A stretch of 64,000 bases of DNA from Curtobacterium pusillum (GCF_007673235.1 NZ_VDZH01000001.1:859261-923260), one strand, 5' to 3'; positions 56,277-64,000 are shown, numbered from the stretch's first letter. Made by a program: numbers and translations. The notes: generated from the letters alone by a model not told the origin.

Positions 56277-57479
56277 GTGAGCACGACGACGGAACCCCTG
56301 CGCATCGGGCTGGTGTCGCTGCACACCTCCCCCGGAGACGAACCCGGATCCGGCGAGGTCGGCGGCATGAACGTCGTCGTCCGGCACCAGGCCGAGGCCC
56401 TGGCCGACCGTGGCCACCACGTCGACATCATCACGCGGCGTTCCGCGCCGACGCAGCCCGACTCGGTGTCGCTCGTCCCGGGCGTCTGCCTGCGGTTCCT
56501 GTCCGCCGGCCCGGCGGAACCGGTCCCGAAGGGCGAGCACGACGCGTTCATCGAACCGTTCCGGCACGAACTCGAACGGCTCGGCCCGTTCGACGTGCTG
56601 CACTCGCACCACTGGTTCTCCGGCGCGGCCGCCCTGCCCGTCGCTCGCGAGCGGGGCATCCCGCACGTGCAGTCCTTCCACTCGATCGCGGCCGACAGCG
56701 ACACCCCGCTCTCCGAGGGCGAGCGGCCGGAGTCCCACGGTCGCATGGCCGGCGAACAGCTGCTCGCTCGGGAGTCCGACGCCGTCGTCGTCGTCTCCGA
56801 GGCCGAGGCCGACACGGTGCGCACGCGACTCGGCGGGGAGTCCGGTCGGGTCTGGATCGTGCCGCCGGGGGTCGACGGGTCCGTGTTCCGCCCCGCCGCG
56901 GCGGGTGCGCGCCGCGCGGACGTCCCGTACGTTGTCGCCGCGGCGCGCGTCCAGCCGTTGAAGGGGTTGGACCTGGCGATCGAGGCGATCGCCGGCATCA
57001 GCCTGGAGGCACGCCCCACCCTCGTCATCGCGGGCGATGCCTCGAGTGAGGCGGGCGACTACGTGGACGAACTGCGTCGGCTCGCCGCCGCGCACGGCAT
57101 CGCTGACCGCGTCACGTTCGTCGGTCCGCAGTCGCGGGCCGACCTGGCGTTCCTGTTCCGCGGCGCGGCAGCCGTGCTCGTTCCGTCGCACTCGGAGACC
57201 TACGGGCTCGTCGCGCTCGAGGGTTCCGCTTCCGGGGTGCCCGTCGTGGCCGCCGCTGCCGGGGGCCTCCGTGAGGCCGTGGTCGACGGCGAGACCGGGG
57301 TCGTGCTCGAGTCCCGCGACCCCGCGGTGTGGGCAGCGGAGATCGAGCGGATCCTGACCGATGCGTCGTACGCTTCCGGGCTCGCGGCTGCCGGGCGGGA
57401 GCACGCCGAGCGGCTGAGCTGGGACCGGTCGGCCGAGGGGCTCGAGGACGTGTACCGCCGCGTGGTCGGTCGCGCGTGA
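56277..57479 (+). CDS. GT4-family glycosyltransferase (MshA-like)
   Basis: 400 residues. GT-B fold: EVGGMNVVVRHQAEALADRGHHVDI near the N-terminus and HSHHWFSG are MshA-like acceptor-domain features. The donor domain has VAAARVQPLKGLDLAIEAI and the EX7E region SHSETYGLVALEGSASGVPVVA. MshA makes the first step of mycothiol, but other GT4 enzymes share these motifs, so the acceptor is uncertain. The SLEARPT stretch is encoded by CCTGGAGGCACG, an arm of the family A palindrome. Confidence 0.88.
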   Translation: MSTTTEPLRIGLVSLHTSPGDEPGSGEVGGMNVVVRHQAEALADRGHHVDIITRRSAPTQPDSVSLVPGVCLRFLSAGPAEPVPKGEHDAFIEPFRHELERLGPFDVLHSHHWFSGAAALPVARERGIPHVQSFHSIAADSDTPLSEGERPESHGRMAGEQLLARESDAVVVVSEAEADTVRTRLGGESGRVWIVPPGVDGSVFRPAAAGARRADVPYVVAAARVQPLKGLDLAIEAIAGISLEARPTLVIAGDASSEAGDYVDELRRLAAAHGIADRVTFVGPQSRADLAFLFRGAAAVLVPSHSETYGLVALEGSASGVPVVAAAAGGLREAVVDGETGVVLESRDPAVWAAEIERILTDASYASGLAAAGREHAERLSWDRSAEGLEDVYRRVVGRA

Positions 57480-57494
57480 GCGGGGCGGGCATGC

Positions 57495-57620
57495 TCGCAC
57501 CGTGCGAGGGCGCCGCAGTGTGCGAGGTTCCGCGCACGGTGGGACGCCGCGTGCCTCGCACAGTGCTCGGCACCTCGCACACTGGCCCCGCCAGGGGTGC
57601 GAGCTCGCACGGTGCGAGGT
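57495..57620. repeat. Family C repeat, copy 2
   Basis: GCGCCGCAGTGTGCGAGG then TTCCGCGCACGGTGGGAC, flanked by CTCGCACCGTGCGAGG and ending CTCGCACGGTGCGAGGT. It carries three or more CCTCGCAC/GTGCGAGG pairs. It reaches to within two bases of the next start codon, so its last GAGGT is the only ribosome-binding-like sequence for that gene. Confidence 0.8.
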
Positions 57621-57621
57621 C

Positions 57622-58242
57622 ATGGTGAGCACGTTCGACGGGTTCTGGGCTGCGCTCGACGCCGTGCCGGTCGCGGACGACGCCGAGGCCCTGTACGACG
57701 TCTCGACCGCCGAGGGGCGGCTCCGCCGGACGAACCTGGAGCGCTACCTCGACCGCGTCGGGACCGGCGCGGACACGGTACTCGTCGCCGAGGCCCCGGG
57801 CTGGCGCGGCATGACGAACACGGGCGTGCCGTTCACGAGCATGCGCGAGCTCGGCCCGGAGTACCTCGCACCGCCGGAGCCGACCGCTCCGTGGGAGGCG
57901 TCGTCCCGTGTCGTGCAGGCCGCCCTCGCCGAGTGGCAGGGTCCACTCCCCCTGGCGTGGGCGATCTTCCCGCACCACCCGTTCGCGGCGCCGGACCCGC
58001 TGACGAACCGGACGCCGCGGCCGGCCGAGGTGCGGGACGGCGCTCCGGTCGCGCTCGCCCTGCTCGAGGCCCTGCGGGCGTCCGGCAGCACAGACGAGGT
58101 CCGCGTCGTCGCCGTCGGGCGGAAGGCGCAGGGGGCACTCGCGCTGGCGGGGATCGACGCCGACGCGGTCCGGCACCCGGCGCAGGGCGGCGCGAAGCAG
58201 TTCACCGAGCAGGTGCTGGCGCTGAACCGCCGCACGAGCTGA
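57622..58242 (+). CDS. Uracil-DNA glycosylase superfamily-like protein
   Basis: 206 residues from ATG 57622 (GTG 57625 also possible). VLVAEAPGWRGMTNTGVPFTS has the GEAPG-like motif I of family 4/5 UDGs, and VRHPAQGGAKQF at the end resembles motif II (HP). WAIFPHHPF lies between. The catalytic acidic residue is not the usual one, so the activity is uncertain. The whole 5' region consists of the family C repeat. Confidence 0.75.
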   Translation: MVSTFDGFWAALDAVPVADDAEALYDVSTAEGRLRRTNLERYLDRVGTGADTVLVAEAPGWRGMTNTGVPFTSMRELGPEYLAPPEPTAPWEASSRVVQAALAEWQGPLPLAWAIFPHHPFAAPDPLTNRTPRPAEVRDGAPVALALLEALRASGSTDEVRVVAVGRKAQGALALAGIDADAVRHPAQGGAKQFTEQVLALNRRTS

Positions 58243-58353
58243 CCTCGCGCCGGAAGCGCGAGCGCAGGTCGCACGACATGCCGCATCGCTCCCACCGAGG
58301 TCGCACAAGGTGCCGCTTCGACGCACTCCGGGCGGCAGTTCCCGCGACCTCGC

Positions 58354-58399
58354 GCGCCGCGGCCGTCAGGCGGAGCGCGCCGCGGCCGTCAGGCGGAGC
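58354..58399. repeat. 23-bp tandem duplication at the 3' end of a gene
   Basis: GCGCCGCGGCCGTCAGGCGG-AGC is present twice without spacing. The right copy contains the TGA of the minus-strand gene at 58389; the left copy would hold a second, in-phase-shifted TGA beyond it. Confidence 0.85.
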
Positions 58400-58817
58400 G
58401 GACCTCGACGCCCTTCGCGGCGAGCCGTTCTGCGACGTGCGCCGGGAGCGGTGCCGCGGCGTACACCGTGGTGAGGGCCGGGAGGTCGAGCACGTCATCC
58501 CAGTTCTGCGGGTCGTAGCGGTCGTCGGAGCCGTCCCACCCGGGGTGCACGTCCTGCAGGACCTCGAGGTCGGAGTCGACGGTGACCTCGGTCACGAGCG
58601 ACAGGTGCGACGGCAGGAGGTCGAGGTCGTCGTAGTACTCGCGTGCCCGGTCGTCCTGCCCCTCGACGTCGAGGTCCTCGTCGGCCTCGTCCTGCTCCTC
58701 GGGGTCGTACGGCTCGAGGACGTCGAGGTCGTAGCAGAGCACGTCGAGCACGAGGAGCTTCGCGTTGAAGTCGGCGAACTCGACGGCTTCCTCGGTGGTG
58801 TTCGAGTCGTCGTACAT
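58389..58817 (-). CDS. Acidic DUF6892-like protein, 142 aa
   Basis: ATG 58817. EFADFNAKLLVLDVLCYDLDVLEPYDPEE followed by very acidic tract EADEDLDVEGQDDR, then a second part with TEVTVDSDLEVLQDVHPGWDGSDD. The first block resembles DUF6892 proteins (FxDFNxKLxVIDxLxY), found near polymorphic toxin-immunity loci in some bacteria; recall is moderate. Alone here, with no toxin nearby. Confidence 0.7.
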   Translation of the reverse strand: MYDDSNTTEEAVEFADFNAKLLVLDVLCYDLDVLEPYDPEEQDEADEDLDVEGQDDRAREYYDDLDLLPSHLSLVTEVTVDSDLEVLQDVHPGWDGSDDRYDPQNWDDVLDLPALTTVYAAAPLPAHVAERLAAKGVEVRSA

Positions 58818-58949
58818 GGCTCGGAGCGTAGCGGTCGGCCCCCGGGACGTCCGGAGACCGCGTGTCCCGCAGGACACGACCGTGTTGCGATCAGCGGGGA
58901 GCTTCCTGTGAAGGCGGACAGAATGGTGTCCCCCGGAAGAGGCTGACGC

Positions 58950-60407
58950 ATGGCCACCACCAACACAGAGCGCCCGCAGACGGAGCAGCCAGAGCTCAAG
59001 CGGGTCATCGGTCCCAAACTCCTCCTCTTGTTCATCGTCGGGGACATCCTCGGCACGGGCGTCTACGCGCTCACGGGGCAGGTCGCGGCGGAGGTCGGCG
59101 GAGCAGCGTGGCTCCCCTTCCTCATCGCGTTCGCCGTCGCGCTGCTCACCGCGTTCTCGTACCTCGAACTCGTGACGAAGTACCCCCAGACCGCCGGTGC
59201 CGCGCTCTACGTGCACAAGGCGTTCGGCATCCACTTCGTCACCTTCATCGTCACGTTCATCGTGATGTGCTCGGGCATCACGTCGGCGTCGACGGCGTCC
59301 CGGGCGTTCGCCGCGAACCTCGGGGCCGGTTTCGGACTCGAGCTGCCGAACGGCGTCGTGATGCTCATCGCCATGGGATTCATGCTCGCGGTGATGGCGA
59401 TCAACTTCCGCGGTGTCAGCGAGAGCGTGAAGACGAACGTGGTGCTCACCCTCGTCGAGCTGAGTGGCCTCGTGATGGTGATCCTCATCGGCTTCTGGGC
59501 GATCGCCGGCGGCAACGCGGACTTCTCCCGCGTGGTCATGTTCGAGACCCCGGAGGACAAGACGCTCCTGCTGTCGGTGTCGACGGCGACGTCGTTGGCG
59601 TTCTTCGCGATGGTCGGCTTCGAGGACTCGGTGAACATGGCCGAGGAGACGAAGGACCCCTCGCGGATCTTCCCGAAGGTCATGCTCACCGGCCTCGGCA
59701 TCACCGCGGTCATCTACGTGCTCGTGTCGATCTGCGCCGTGGCCGTGGTGCCGATCGGTGAGCTCGCCGGCAACGAGACGCCGCTCGTCACCGTGGTGCA
59801 GACCGCGGCCCCGGACTTCCCGATCGCCGACCTGCTGCCGTTCATCTCGATGTTCGCCGTCGCCAACACGGCGCTGATCAACATGATGATGGCGTCGCGC
59901 CTGCTGTACGGCATGAGCAAGCAGGGTGTCCTTCCGGGCTTCCTGGCGAAGGTCTCGCCGACCCGTCGCACCCCCTCCACCGCGATCGTCTTCACGACCC
60001 TCATCTCGCTGCTGCTGATCGGCTGGGTCTCGCTCGACCCCGACTCCCCCATCGTGGTCGTCCTCGGTGGCACGACGTCGCTCCTGCTGCTCTCGGTGTT
60101 CGCCGTGGTGAACCTCTCCGTACTGGTCCTGCGGCGCGACAAGGTCGACCACAAGCACTTCCGCGCCGGGGTGGTCATCCCGATCATCGGCGTGGTCACC
60201 TGCCTGTGGCTGGTGCTGCCGTTCTCGTCCGGTCGTGACCCGCAGCAGTACCAGATCGCCGGTGCGCTGCTCGCGCTCGGCATCCTGCTCTGGATCGTGA
60301 CGTGGTTCACGCACGGCCGGAAGCAGACCGACAAGGCGCCGACAGGCCTGGTGACCGAGCCCACGAAGGTGCAGCGGCAGCACGACCACGACCACCGCGA
60401 CGTCTGA
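58950..60407 (+). CDS. APC-superfamily amino acid permease
   Basis: 485 residues with about 12 helices. IGPKLLLLFIVGDILGTGVYALTGQ is the G-x-G-unwound helix 1 of APC transporters, and FSYLELVTKYPQTAGAALYVHKAFG helix 3. AAGRG site AAGAGG lies 6-10 nt before the ATG. The C-terminus is charged with a HDHDHRD tail. Substrate likely an amino acid or polyamine; not assignable. Confidence 0.92.
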   Translation: MATTNTERPQTEQPELKRVIGPKLLLLFIVGDILGTGVYALTGQVAAEVGGAAWLPFLIAFAVALLTAFSYLELVTKYPQTAGAALYVHKAFGIHFVTFIVTFIVMCSGITSASTASRAFAANLGAGFGLELPNGVVMLIAMGFMLAVMAINFRGVSESVKTNVVLTLVELSGLVMVILIGFWAIAGGNADFSRVVMFETPEDKTLLLSVSTATSLAFFAMVGFEDSVNMAEETKDPSRIFPKVMLTGLGITAVIYVLVSICAVAVVPIGELAGNETPLVTVVQTAAPDFPIADLLPFISMFAVANTALINMMMASRLLYGMSKQGVLPGFLAKVSPTRRTPSTAIVFTTLISLLLIGWVSLDPDSPIVVVLGGTTSLLLLSVFAVVNLSVLVLRRDKVDHKHFRAGVVIPIIGVVTCLWLVLPFSSGRDPQQYQIAGALLALGILLWIVTWFTHGRKQTDKAPTGLVTEPTKVQRQHDHDHRDV

Positions 60408-60498
60408 CGACACCCCCGATCGGGCGGGTGCGGTTCCCAGGCGGCGCACGTAACCTCGTCGTGCTCCGCCTGACCCGCCCCGCTCGAGAGGACCCGCC

Positions 60499-61119
60499 AT
60501 GCGCCGCGTCGGCATCACGCTCGCGTCGGTCTTCGGCGCGGGCGTCGTCGCGATAGGCATCGGTGTGGTCGTGGTGATCGTCATCGCCGTGAACTCGCTG
60601 GCCGGTGCCGCGAAGTCCGTCACGGCCGACGCCGCCCCGACCTGTCCGGACGTGGCGTCGAAGACCATCGGCGGGATCGTCGTCCCCGCGGGCCCGGTCG
60701 CCGGGTTCTGCCAGGACCGCCTGGTCAACGCCGCGTACGTGATCGAGGCCGCCCAGGCGCTCGGCATCGGCCCGCACACCCAGGCCGTCGGCGTGATGAC
60801 CGCGATCGGTGAGTCGAGCCTGGTGAACCTCGACCACGGGGACGCCGCCGGCCCGGACAGCCGCGGCCTGTTCCAGCAGCGGGACAACGGCGCCTGGGGC
60901 ACGTACGAGCAGCGGATGGACCCGTACACCGCGGCGTCGATGTTCTACGCCAAGCTCGTCAAGGTGCCCGGCTGGAAGACGATGACGCCGACGCAGATGG
61001 CGCACGCCGTGCAGATCAACTCCGACCCGGAGCACTACGCGAAGTTCTGGCCCGAGGCCAAGGCGGTCGTCGAGGGGCTGACGAGCCAGAAGGTCCCCGA
61101 CACCGCACCGCAGGGCTGA
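60499..61119 (+). CDS. Membrane-anchored lysozyme/transglycosylase-like protein
   Basis: 206 residues. One N-terminal helix (about 8-38) anchors it. The extracellular domain has AVGVMTAIGESSLVNLDHGDAAGPDSRGLFQQR, with the ES pair at the catalytic-Glu position of lytic transglycosylases and a GLFQQ block; MDPYTAASMFYAKL and W-K-TMTPTQMAHAVQ follow. It resembles the lysozyme-like domains of actinobacterial secretion and phage tail proteins and probably cuts peptidoglycan. Confidence 0.8.
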   Translation: MRRVGITLASVFGAGVVAIGIGVVVVIVIAVNSLAGAAKSVTADAAPTCPDVASKTIGGIVVPAGPVAGFCQDRLVNAAYVIEAAQALGIGPHTQAVGVMTAIGESSLVNLDHGDAAGPDSRGLFQQRDNGAWGTYEQRMDPYTAASMFYAKLVKVPGWKTMTPTQMAHAVQINSDPEHYAKFWPEAKAVVEGLTSQKVPDTAPQG

Positions 61120-61557
61120 TCACGCCACTTCGCTGACGTCGTCGAGGTCGTCGAGCGACACGATCGCGACCCCACCCGTGTGCACCGCGACCTGCGCCCG
61201 GATCCGCACGCCGTGCTCGGCGAAGGTGCACGCGCAGGCGTCGACCCACTCCCAGTCGATCGGGAACAGCCGGGACTCCCCCGGACGCTCCCACACGAGC
61301 ACGACCTCCGTCGCGGCCATATGCACGACGACGTCGGAGGTGAGTGCGGCGAAGTCCTCGACGTGCTCGTCCGGCTGCCACGGCAGGTCCGAGATCGGCA
61401 TGACGAACGAGATCGGCACGGCCCGCTCGTCGAGGAACAGGACCCAGCACTGGCGCGTGATCGGGCGTTCCACCAGGGCGGTCACGAGGTCGATGACGTC
61501 GTCGTCGGTCCGGACGGCGGTGTGGATGAGGCGGTCGAGCATGTCGGTGTCTGGCAT
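61120..61557 (-). CDS. Hypothetical protein, 145 aa
   Basis: ATG 61557. Soluble, with MLDRLIHTAVRTDDDVIDLVTALVERPITRQCWVLFLDERAVP and LPWQPDEHVEDFA. A cysteine pair (VDACACTF) near residue 110 and GVRIRAQVAVHTGG at the end. No family recognised. Its stop lies directly at the 3' end of the convergent transglycosylase-like gene. Confidence 0.7.
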   Translation of the reverse strand: MPDTDMLDRLIHTAVRTDDDVIDLVTALVERPITRQCWVLFLDERAVPISFVMPISDLPWQPDEHVEDFAALTSDVVVHMAATEVVLVWERPGESRLFPIDWEWVDACACTFAEHGVRIRAQVAVHTGGVAIVSLDDLDDVSEVA

Positions 61558-61651
61558 GCCTCCAGACTCCCGCTGACGCCCCGGACCGCGAGCCCACGAC
61601 GAGCGATCTGTGGAGGGACCCACCGACGGACCGCGCTGTGGAGGAGGACGC

Positions 61652-62116
61652 TCAGATGCCGTGCGTGATCGCGCTGTCCACGAGCAGGATCGCCCCGAAG
61701 AACACTGCCACGACCGCCGCGATCCCGACCAGGGCGAACGGCCACGACAGCCGCCGGCGCACGAGCCGCAGCACGCAGACGACGAGCGTGGCGACCAACA
61801 CGAGCGCGACGAGCACCGGGCCGACGTAGACCACCGCGCCACCGAGCGCCTCGTCGCAGCTGTTGCCGGGAGCGCTGCACGAGTTGAACGCGAGCGACAG
61901 GAACACGATGCCGCCCCCGGCGACCACCGACTCGGCTGCCAGGAGGACGAGCAGGGCCGTGGTGGCGACCACGTCCGCGACGCGACGGCCGCCTGCCAAG
62001 GGGTGTCGTGCCTCCCGTCCGAACGCCGCCGGACCGGACCCGAGCGGATCGGGACCCGACTCGACCCGACCGGCACCGGAGCCGGGCGGTTCCGCCCTCG
62101 TCGGGGCGTCCATCAT
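61652..62116 (-). CDS. Small membrane protein, 154 aa
   Basis: ATG 62116 overlaps the DoxX-like gene stop (ATGATG). A Pro/Gly-rich leader (about 1-42) precedes three hydrophobic helices (about 45-75, 90-115, 125-150). Two cysteines in FNSCSAPGNSCDEA lie in the first loop and may form a disulfide. No family recognised. Co-translated with the DoxX-like protein. Confidence 0.7.
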   Translation of the reverse strand: MMDAPTRAEPPGSGAGRVESGPDPLGSGPAAFGREARHPLAGGRRVADVVATTALLVLLAAESVVAGGGIVFLSLAFNSCSAPGNSCDEALGGAVVYVGPVLVALVLVATLVVCVLRLVRRRLSWPFALVGIAAVVAVFFGAILLVDSAITHGI

Positions 62117-62493
62117 CCTCGCCGCCCGCGCGTGGACCAGAGCGACGCGGCGATCAGCAGCGGCTGGCCGAACAGCCGACCGATGCGCTTGACGTCCGAG
62201 TCGAGGCCGAAAGCATCGCGGCGGTTCAACCACTGCGAGATGTTGCCGGGAAAGACCGCGACGAAGAACAGCGCCGCGACGGTGCCGACGACCCGCCGGC
62301 TCCGGCGCGGTGCGAGGACGAGGGCGCTGCCGAGGCCGATCTCGGCGACGCCGGAGGCCAGCACCGTGGTGTCCTCGTCGAGCGGCACGAACTCCGGCAC
62401 CTGAGCCCGGAAGTCCTGCCGCGCGAACGTGAGGTGGCTCGTCCCCGCGAAGACGAGGGCCAGACCGAGCAGGACACGGAGGAAGGAACGCAT
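62113..62493 (-). CDS. DoxX-like membrane protein
   Basis: 126 residues from ATG 62493. Four hydrophobic segments. LRVLLGLALVFAGTSHLTFARQDF is the DoxX-like first helix and loop; VFPGNISQWLNRRDAFGLDSD is typical of the group related to DoxX/YjcL-type proteins. Role in redox or membrane physiology unknown. The following gene overlaps it by 4 bases. Confidence 0.82.
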   Translation of the reverse strand: MRSFLRVLLGLALVFAGTSHLTFARQDFRAQVPEFVPLDEDTTVLASGVAEIGLGSALVLAPRRSRRVVGTVAALFFVAVFPGNISQWLNRRDAFGLDSDVKRIGRLFGQPLLIAASLWSTRGRRG

Positions 62494-62630
62494 GCCTCCA
62501 TCGTGCCCGTCCGAGGCGACCGCGGTCCGGCAGCGCTCCGAACCGGACAGACACACGCCCGTCCGTGCGCGCGCCCGCCCCCGCGCCCGCACCCGCGCGC
62601 CCGCGCCCCCGGGCCCCCGCGCATCCGAGG

Positions 62631-62636
62631 TAGATT
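62631..62636 (+). promoter_or_regulatory. -10 hexamer TAGATT, leaderless spacing
   Basis: TAGATT is 7 nt before ATG 62644, and no ribosome binding site is present. Confidence 0.5.
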
Positions 62637-62643
62637 CACGTGC

Positions 62644-62979
62644 ATGGGAGGAGCCTCGCGAGACCACGAGCCACCCGCTGCTCCGGCGACGTTCGCGGTG
62701 CTGCTCGGGCCGGTCGCGTTCTACATGGGGATCATCGTCCCCGCGGCGTCGATGGGACGGCACGTGCTGCTCGGGGCGGCGTTCGGCGTGGTGTGCGTGC
62801 TGAGCGGCTGGCGGGCCCTGTCGATCGCCGGACACCGCAGGATCGCGGTCCGGGTCTGGTCGTGGATCGGGATCGTGATCGGGGCGCTCGGCCTCGTGAT
62901 GCTCGTGTGGCAGCTGCTCGTCATCGCCACCGGGGGCGCGTTCCCGCCGCCGTTCTGGTCGCCGTACGCGCACCGATGA
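62644..62979 (+). CDS. Small three-helix membrane protein, 111 aa
   Basis: After a short polar start, hydrophobic segments at about 16-35, 40-60 and 72-95 (VLLGPVAFYMGIIVPAASMG, VLLGAAFGVVCVLSG, GIVIGALGLVMLVWQLLVI). It ends FPPPFWSPYAHR. No known family. The start is supported by the upstream -10 hexamer. Confidence 0.7.
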   Translation: MGGASRDHEPPAAPATFAVLLGPVAFYMGIIVPAASMGRHVLLGAAFGVVCVLSGWRALSIAGHRRIAVRVWSWIGIVIGALGLVMLVWQLLVIATGGAFPPPFWSPYAHR

Positions 62980-62997
62980 CGCCGGCGCGGTCGCGGT

Positions 62998-63056
62998 TTC
63001 GCGCTCAGCGACAGATCACGCCGGCGATGCCCCGTGAAGTGTCGCTCAGCACGAAA
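62998..63056. repeat. Inverted repeat TTTCGCGCTCAGCGACA
   Basis: Arms TTTCGCGCTCAGCGACA and TGTCGCTCAGCACGAAA differ at two pairings and enclose 25 bp. It lies between convergent genes and is single copy here. Confidence 0.65.
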
Positions 63057-63111
63057 TCCACCGAACGACACCGCCGAACGACACCACCCACGCCCGCGCG
63101 CGCACCCGCCC

Positions 63112-63603
63112 TCACCACCCGAGCGTGCCCGCCCCGCCCTTGAACGGCCCCACGACACGGGACGTGATCCACCCGCCGTAGAAGTCCCCGTCCTGCGCCT
63201 GCACCACCTCGCCGCCGACCTCGCACGAGTCCATCGCCGACGGGTAGATCGCCACCCGGTCACGCAACGACTCGTACCCGGGCATCGGCGTCGGGTAGTT
63301 CCACGCTGCCCGCGGAGCCACCACCCCGTCCCCACCCACGACGTCGAAGTACCGCGCCCGCCCCTTGAACTCGCACATGCTCGACCCCTCGGCCGGCCGG
63401 AGCTCCAGGTCGGCCATCGGCAGGTAGTACACCGGCGGGTGCGAGGTCTCCAGCACCCGCACCGCATCGGTCGTGTCGGCGATCACGACACCCCCGAGCC
63501 GCACCCGCACACGCTCGCGGACGGGTTCGACGGCGGGCGGGCGTGGGTAGTCCCAGACTGATTCCTGTCCGGGGCCGGGTTCGGTTCGGTTCGGTCGACG
63601 CAT
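63112..63603 (-). CDS. DUF427-family protein
   Basis: 163 residues from ATG 63603. VWDYPRPPAVEPVRERVRVRLGG, LETSHPPVYYLPMADLELR, CEFKGRARYFDV and AAWNYPTPMPGYESLRDRVAIYPSAMD are the DUF427 signature, including W-x-Y-P and the C-terminal Y-P. GGWITSRVVGPFKGGAGTLGW is an extended tail. The structure is a mixed beta fold; function unknown. Divergent from the permease gene at the right edge. Confidence 0.92.
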   Translation of the reverse strand: MRRPNRTEPGPGQESVWDYPRPPAVEPVRERVRVRLGGVVIADTTDAVRVLETSHPPVYYLPMADLELRPAEGSSMCEFKGRARYFDVVGGDGVVAPRAAWNYPTPMPGYESLRDRVAIYPSAMDSCEVGGEVVQAQDGDFYGGWITSRVVGPFKGGAGTLGW

Positions 63604-63787
63604 GCTCCCCGTCTACCCCAAGACCCTGTACCCCACGACCCCGCCTGGAGGCCCGGCACCCGTCCGCCCCGCCGCCCCGGCCCGCCACCTGGTCCCGCCC
63701 CGCGCGGGGCGCGCCCCGTGGTGCGGCCCGCCGCCACGCCTGCTCCGCCACCGCGCGCCGAACGCCCGCAGGGTGCAGAGTGGGCGC

Positions 63788-64000
63788 GTGACGACGACGA
63801 CACGCACCCTCTTCCGACGGAAGCCGATCGAGACGATCGACGACGAGACCGGTGGCGAGGGCGGCCTGAAACGCCATCTCGGCCTCTGGCAGCTCACCGC
63901 GATCGGCATCGGCGGCATCATCGGCGCCGGGATCTTCACCCTCGCGGGTACGGTCGCGAACGGCATCGCCGGCCCCGCGGTGCTCATCAGCTTCCTCGTC
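63788..64000 (+). CDS. APC-family amino acid permease, N-terminal part (cut by window edge)
   Basis: GTG 63788 begins VTTTTRTLFRRKPIETI, and the first 71 residues end in helix 1: GLWQLTAIGIGGIIGAGIFTLAG. This GIGxxIGAGIF segment is the substrate-binding helix of cationic amino acid transporter-type APC permeases. CAGAGT lies 6 nt before the GTG. The rest lies outside the window. Confidence 0.9.
   Translation, partial: MTTTTRTLFRRKPIETIDDETGGEGGLKRHLGLWQLTAIGIGGIIGAGIFTLAGTVANGIAGPAVLISFLV

Overview
The window is very GC-rich (roughly 70 percent or more by eye). It uses ATG and GTG starts freely, has many 1- or 4-base gene overlaps (TGATG, GTGA, ATGA), and looks like an actinobacterial chromosome. 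Gene content points to the family Microbacteriaceae and most likely a Curtobacterium-like plant-associated organism: a GarA/OdhI-type FHA protein, an MshA-like glycosyltransferase, class E sortase substrates ending in LAYTG, secreted serine protease, GH18 enzyme, PutA, and DtxR-type iron boxes. The genus is an inference from gene style and intergenic repeats; no rRNA or tRNA is present to confirm it.

Layout. 1-4342: start of an FHA regulator, then a two-gene unit of a membrane GT2 polysaccharide synthase and an exported GH18 hydrolase. 4725-6771: two FecCD siderophore permeases behind a DtxR-like box. 6911-13803: HtrA-like protease, small conserved proteins, S4 RNA-binding protein, J-domain/NERD-like protein, AlkZ-like winged-helix protein, a phosphotransferase. 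13904-15824: GntR regulator coupled to an MFS pump. 16888-19965: TPP riboswitch and thiM-thiE-thiD/tenA salvage operon. 20206-30138: metabolic and regulatory genes, including MarR, LysR/MFS and HxlR/NAD(P)-binding pairs. 31079-35084: secreted serine protease, patatin, S9 peptidase. 35154-37443: acyl-CoA dehydrogenase, QsdR/TetR-type regulator, thioesterase. 37691-39125: a lower-GC insertion carrying one effector-like gene. 39260-44339: VOC protein, PutA and its divergent LysR. 44431-49545: three tandem paralogous LAYTG surface proteins. 49678-58242: azoreductase, HicAB, metallo-beta-lactamase, LigC and LigD-polymerase (end joining), DUF429, a Fic toxin-antitoxin pair, GT4, UDG-like protein. 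58389-64000: amino acid permeases and small membrane proteins.

Two things stand out. First, the 37.7-39.1 kb insertion: its gene has an N-terminal nucleoside 2-deoxyribosyltransferase/TIR-like domain and a long helical tail. It lies between two copies of a 6-bp direct repeat (GCTCTC) and appears to split a small host gene, whose two halves can be rejoined in frame. A second copy of the thioesterase 3' end lies at its right side. It is a good candidate for a single-gene conflict or defence determinant. Second, the intergenic regions are full of palindromic elements: a 42-bp family (GGACTGGAGGCGCG and its complement), a GTGAGCAGGAATCGTCGGGT family, a GCGCCGCAGTGTGCGAGG family, and several single-copy long inverted repeats. 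Some have entered coding sequence or sit where ribosome binding sites should be. Many genes also show a TANNNT-like hexamer exactly 6 nt before the start codon, indicating leaderless transcription.
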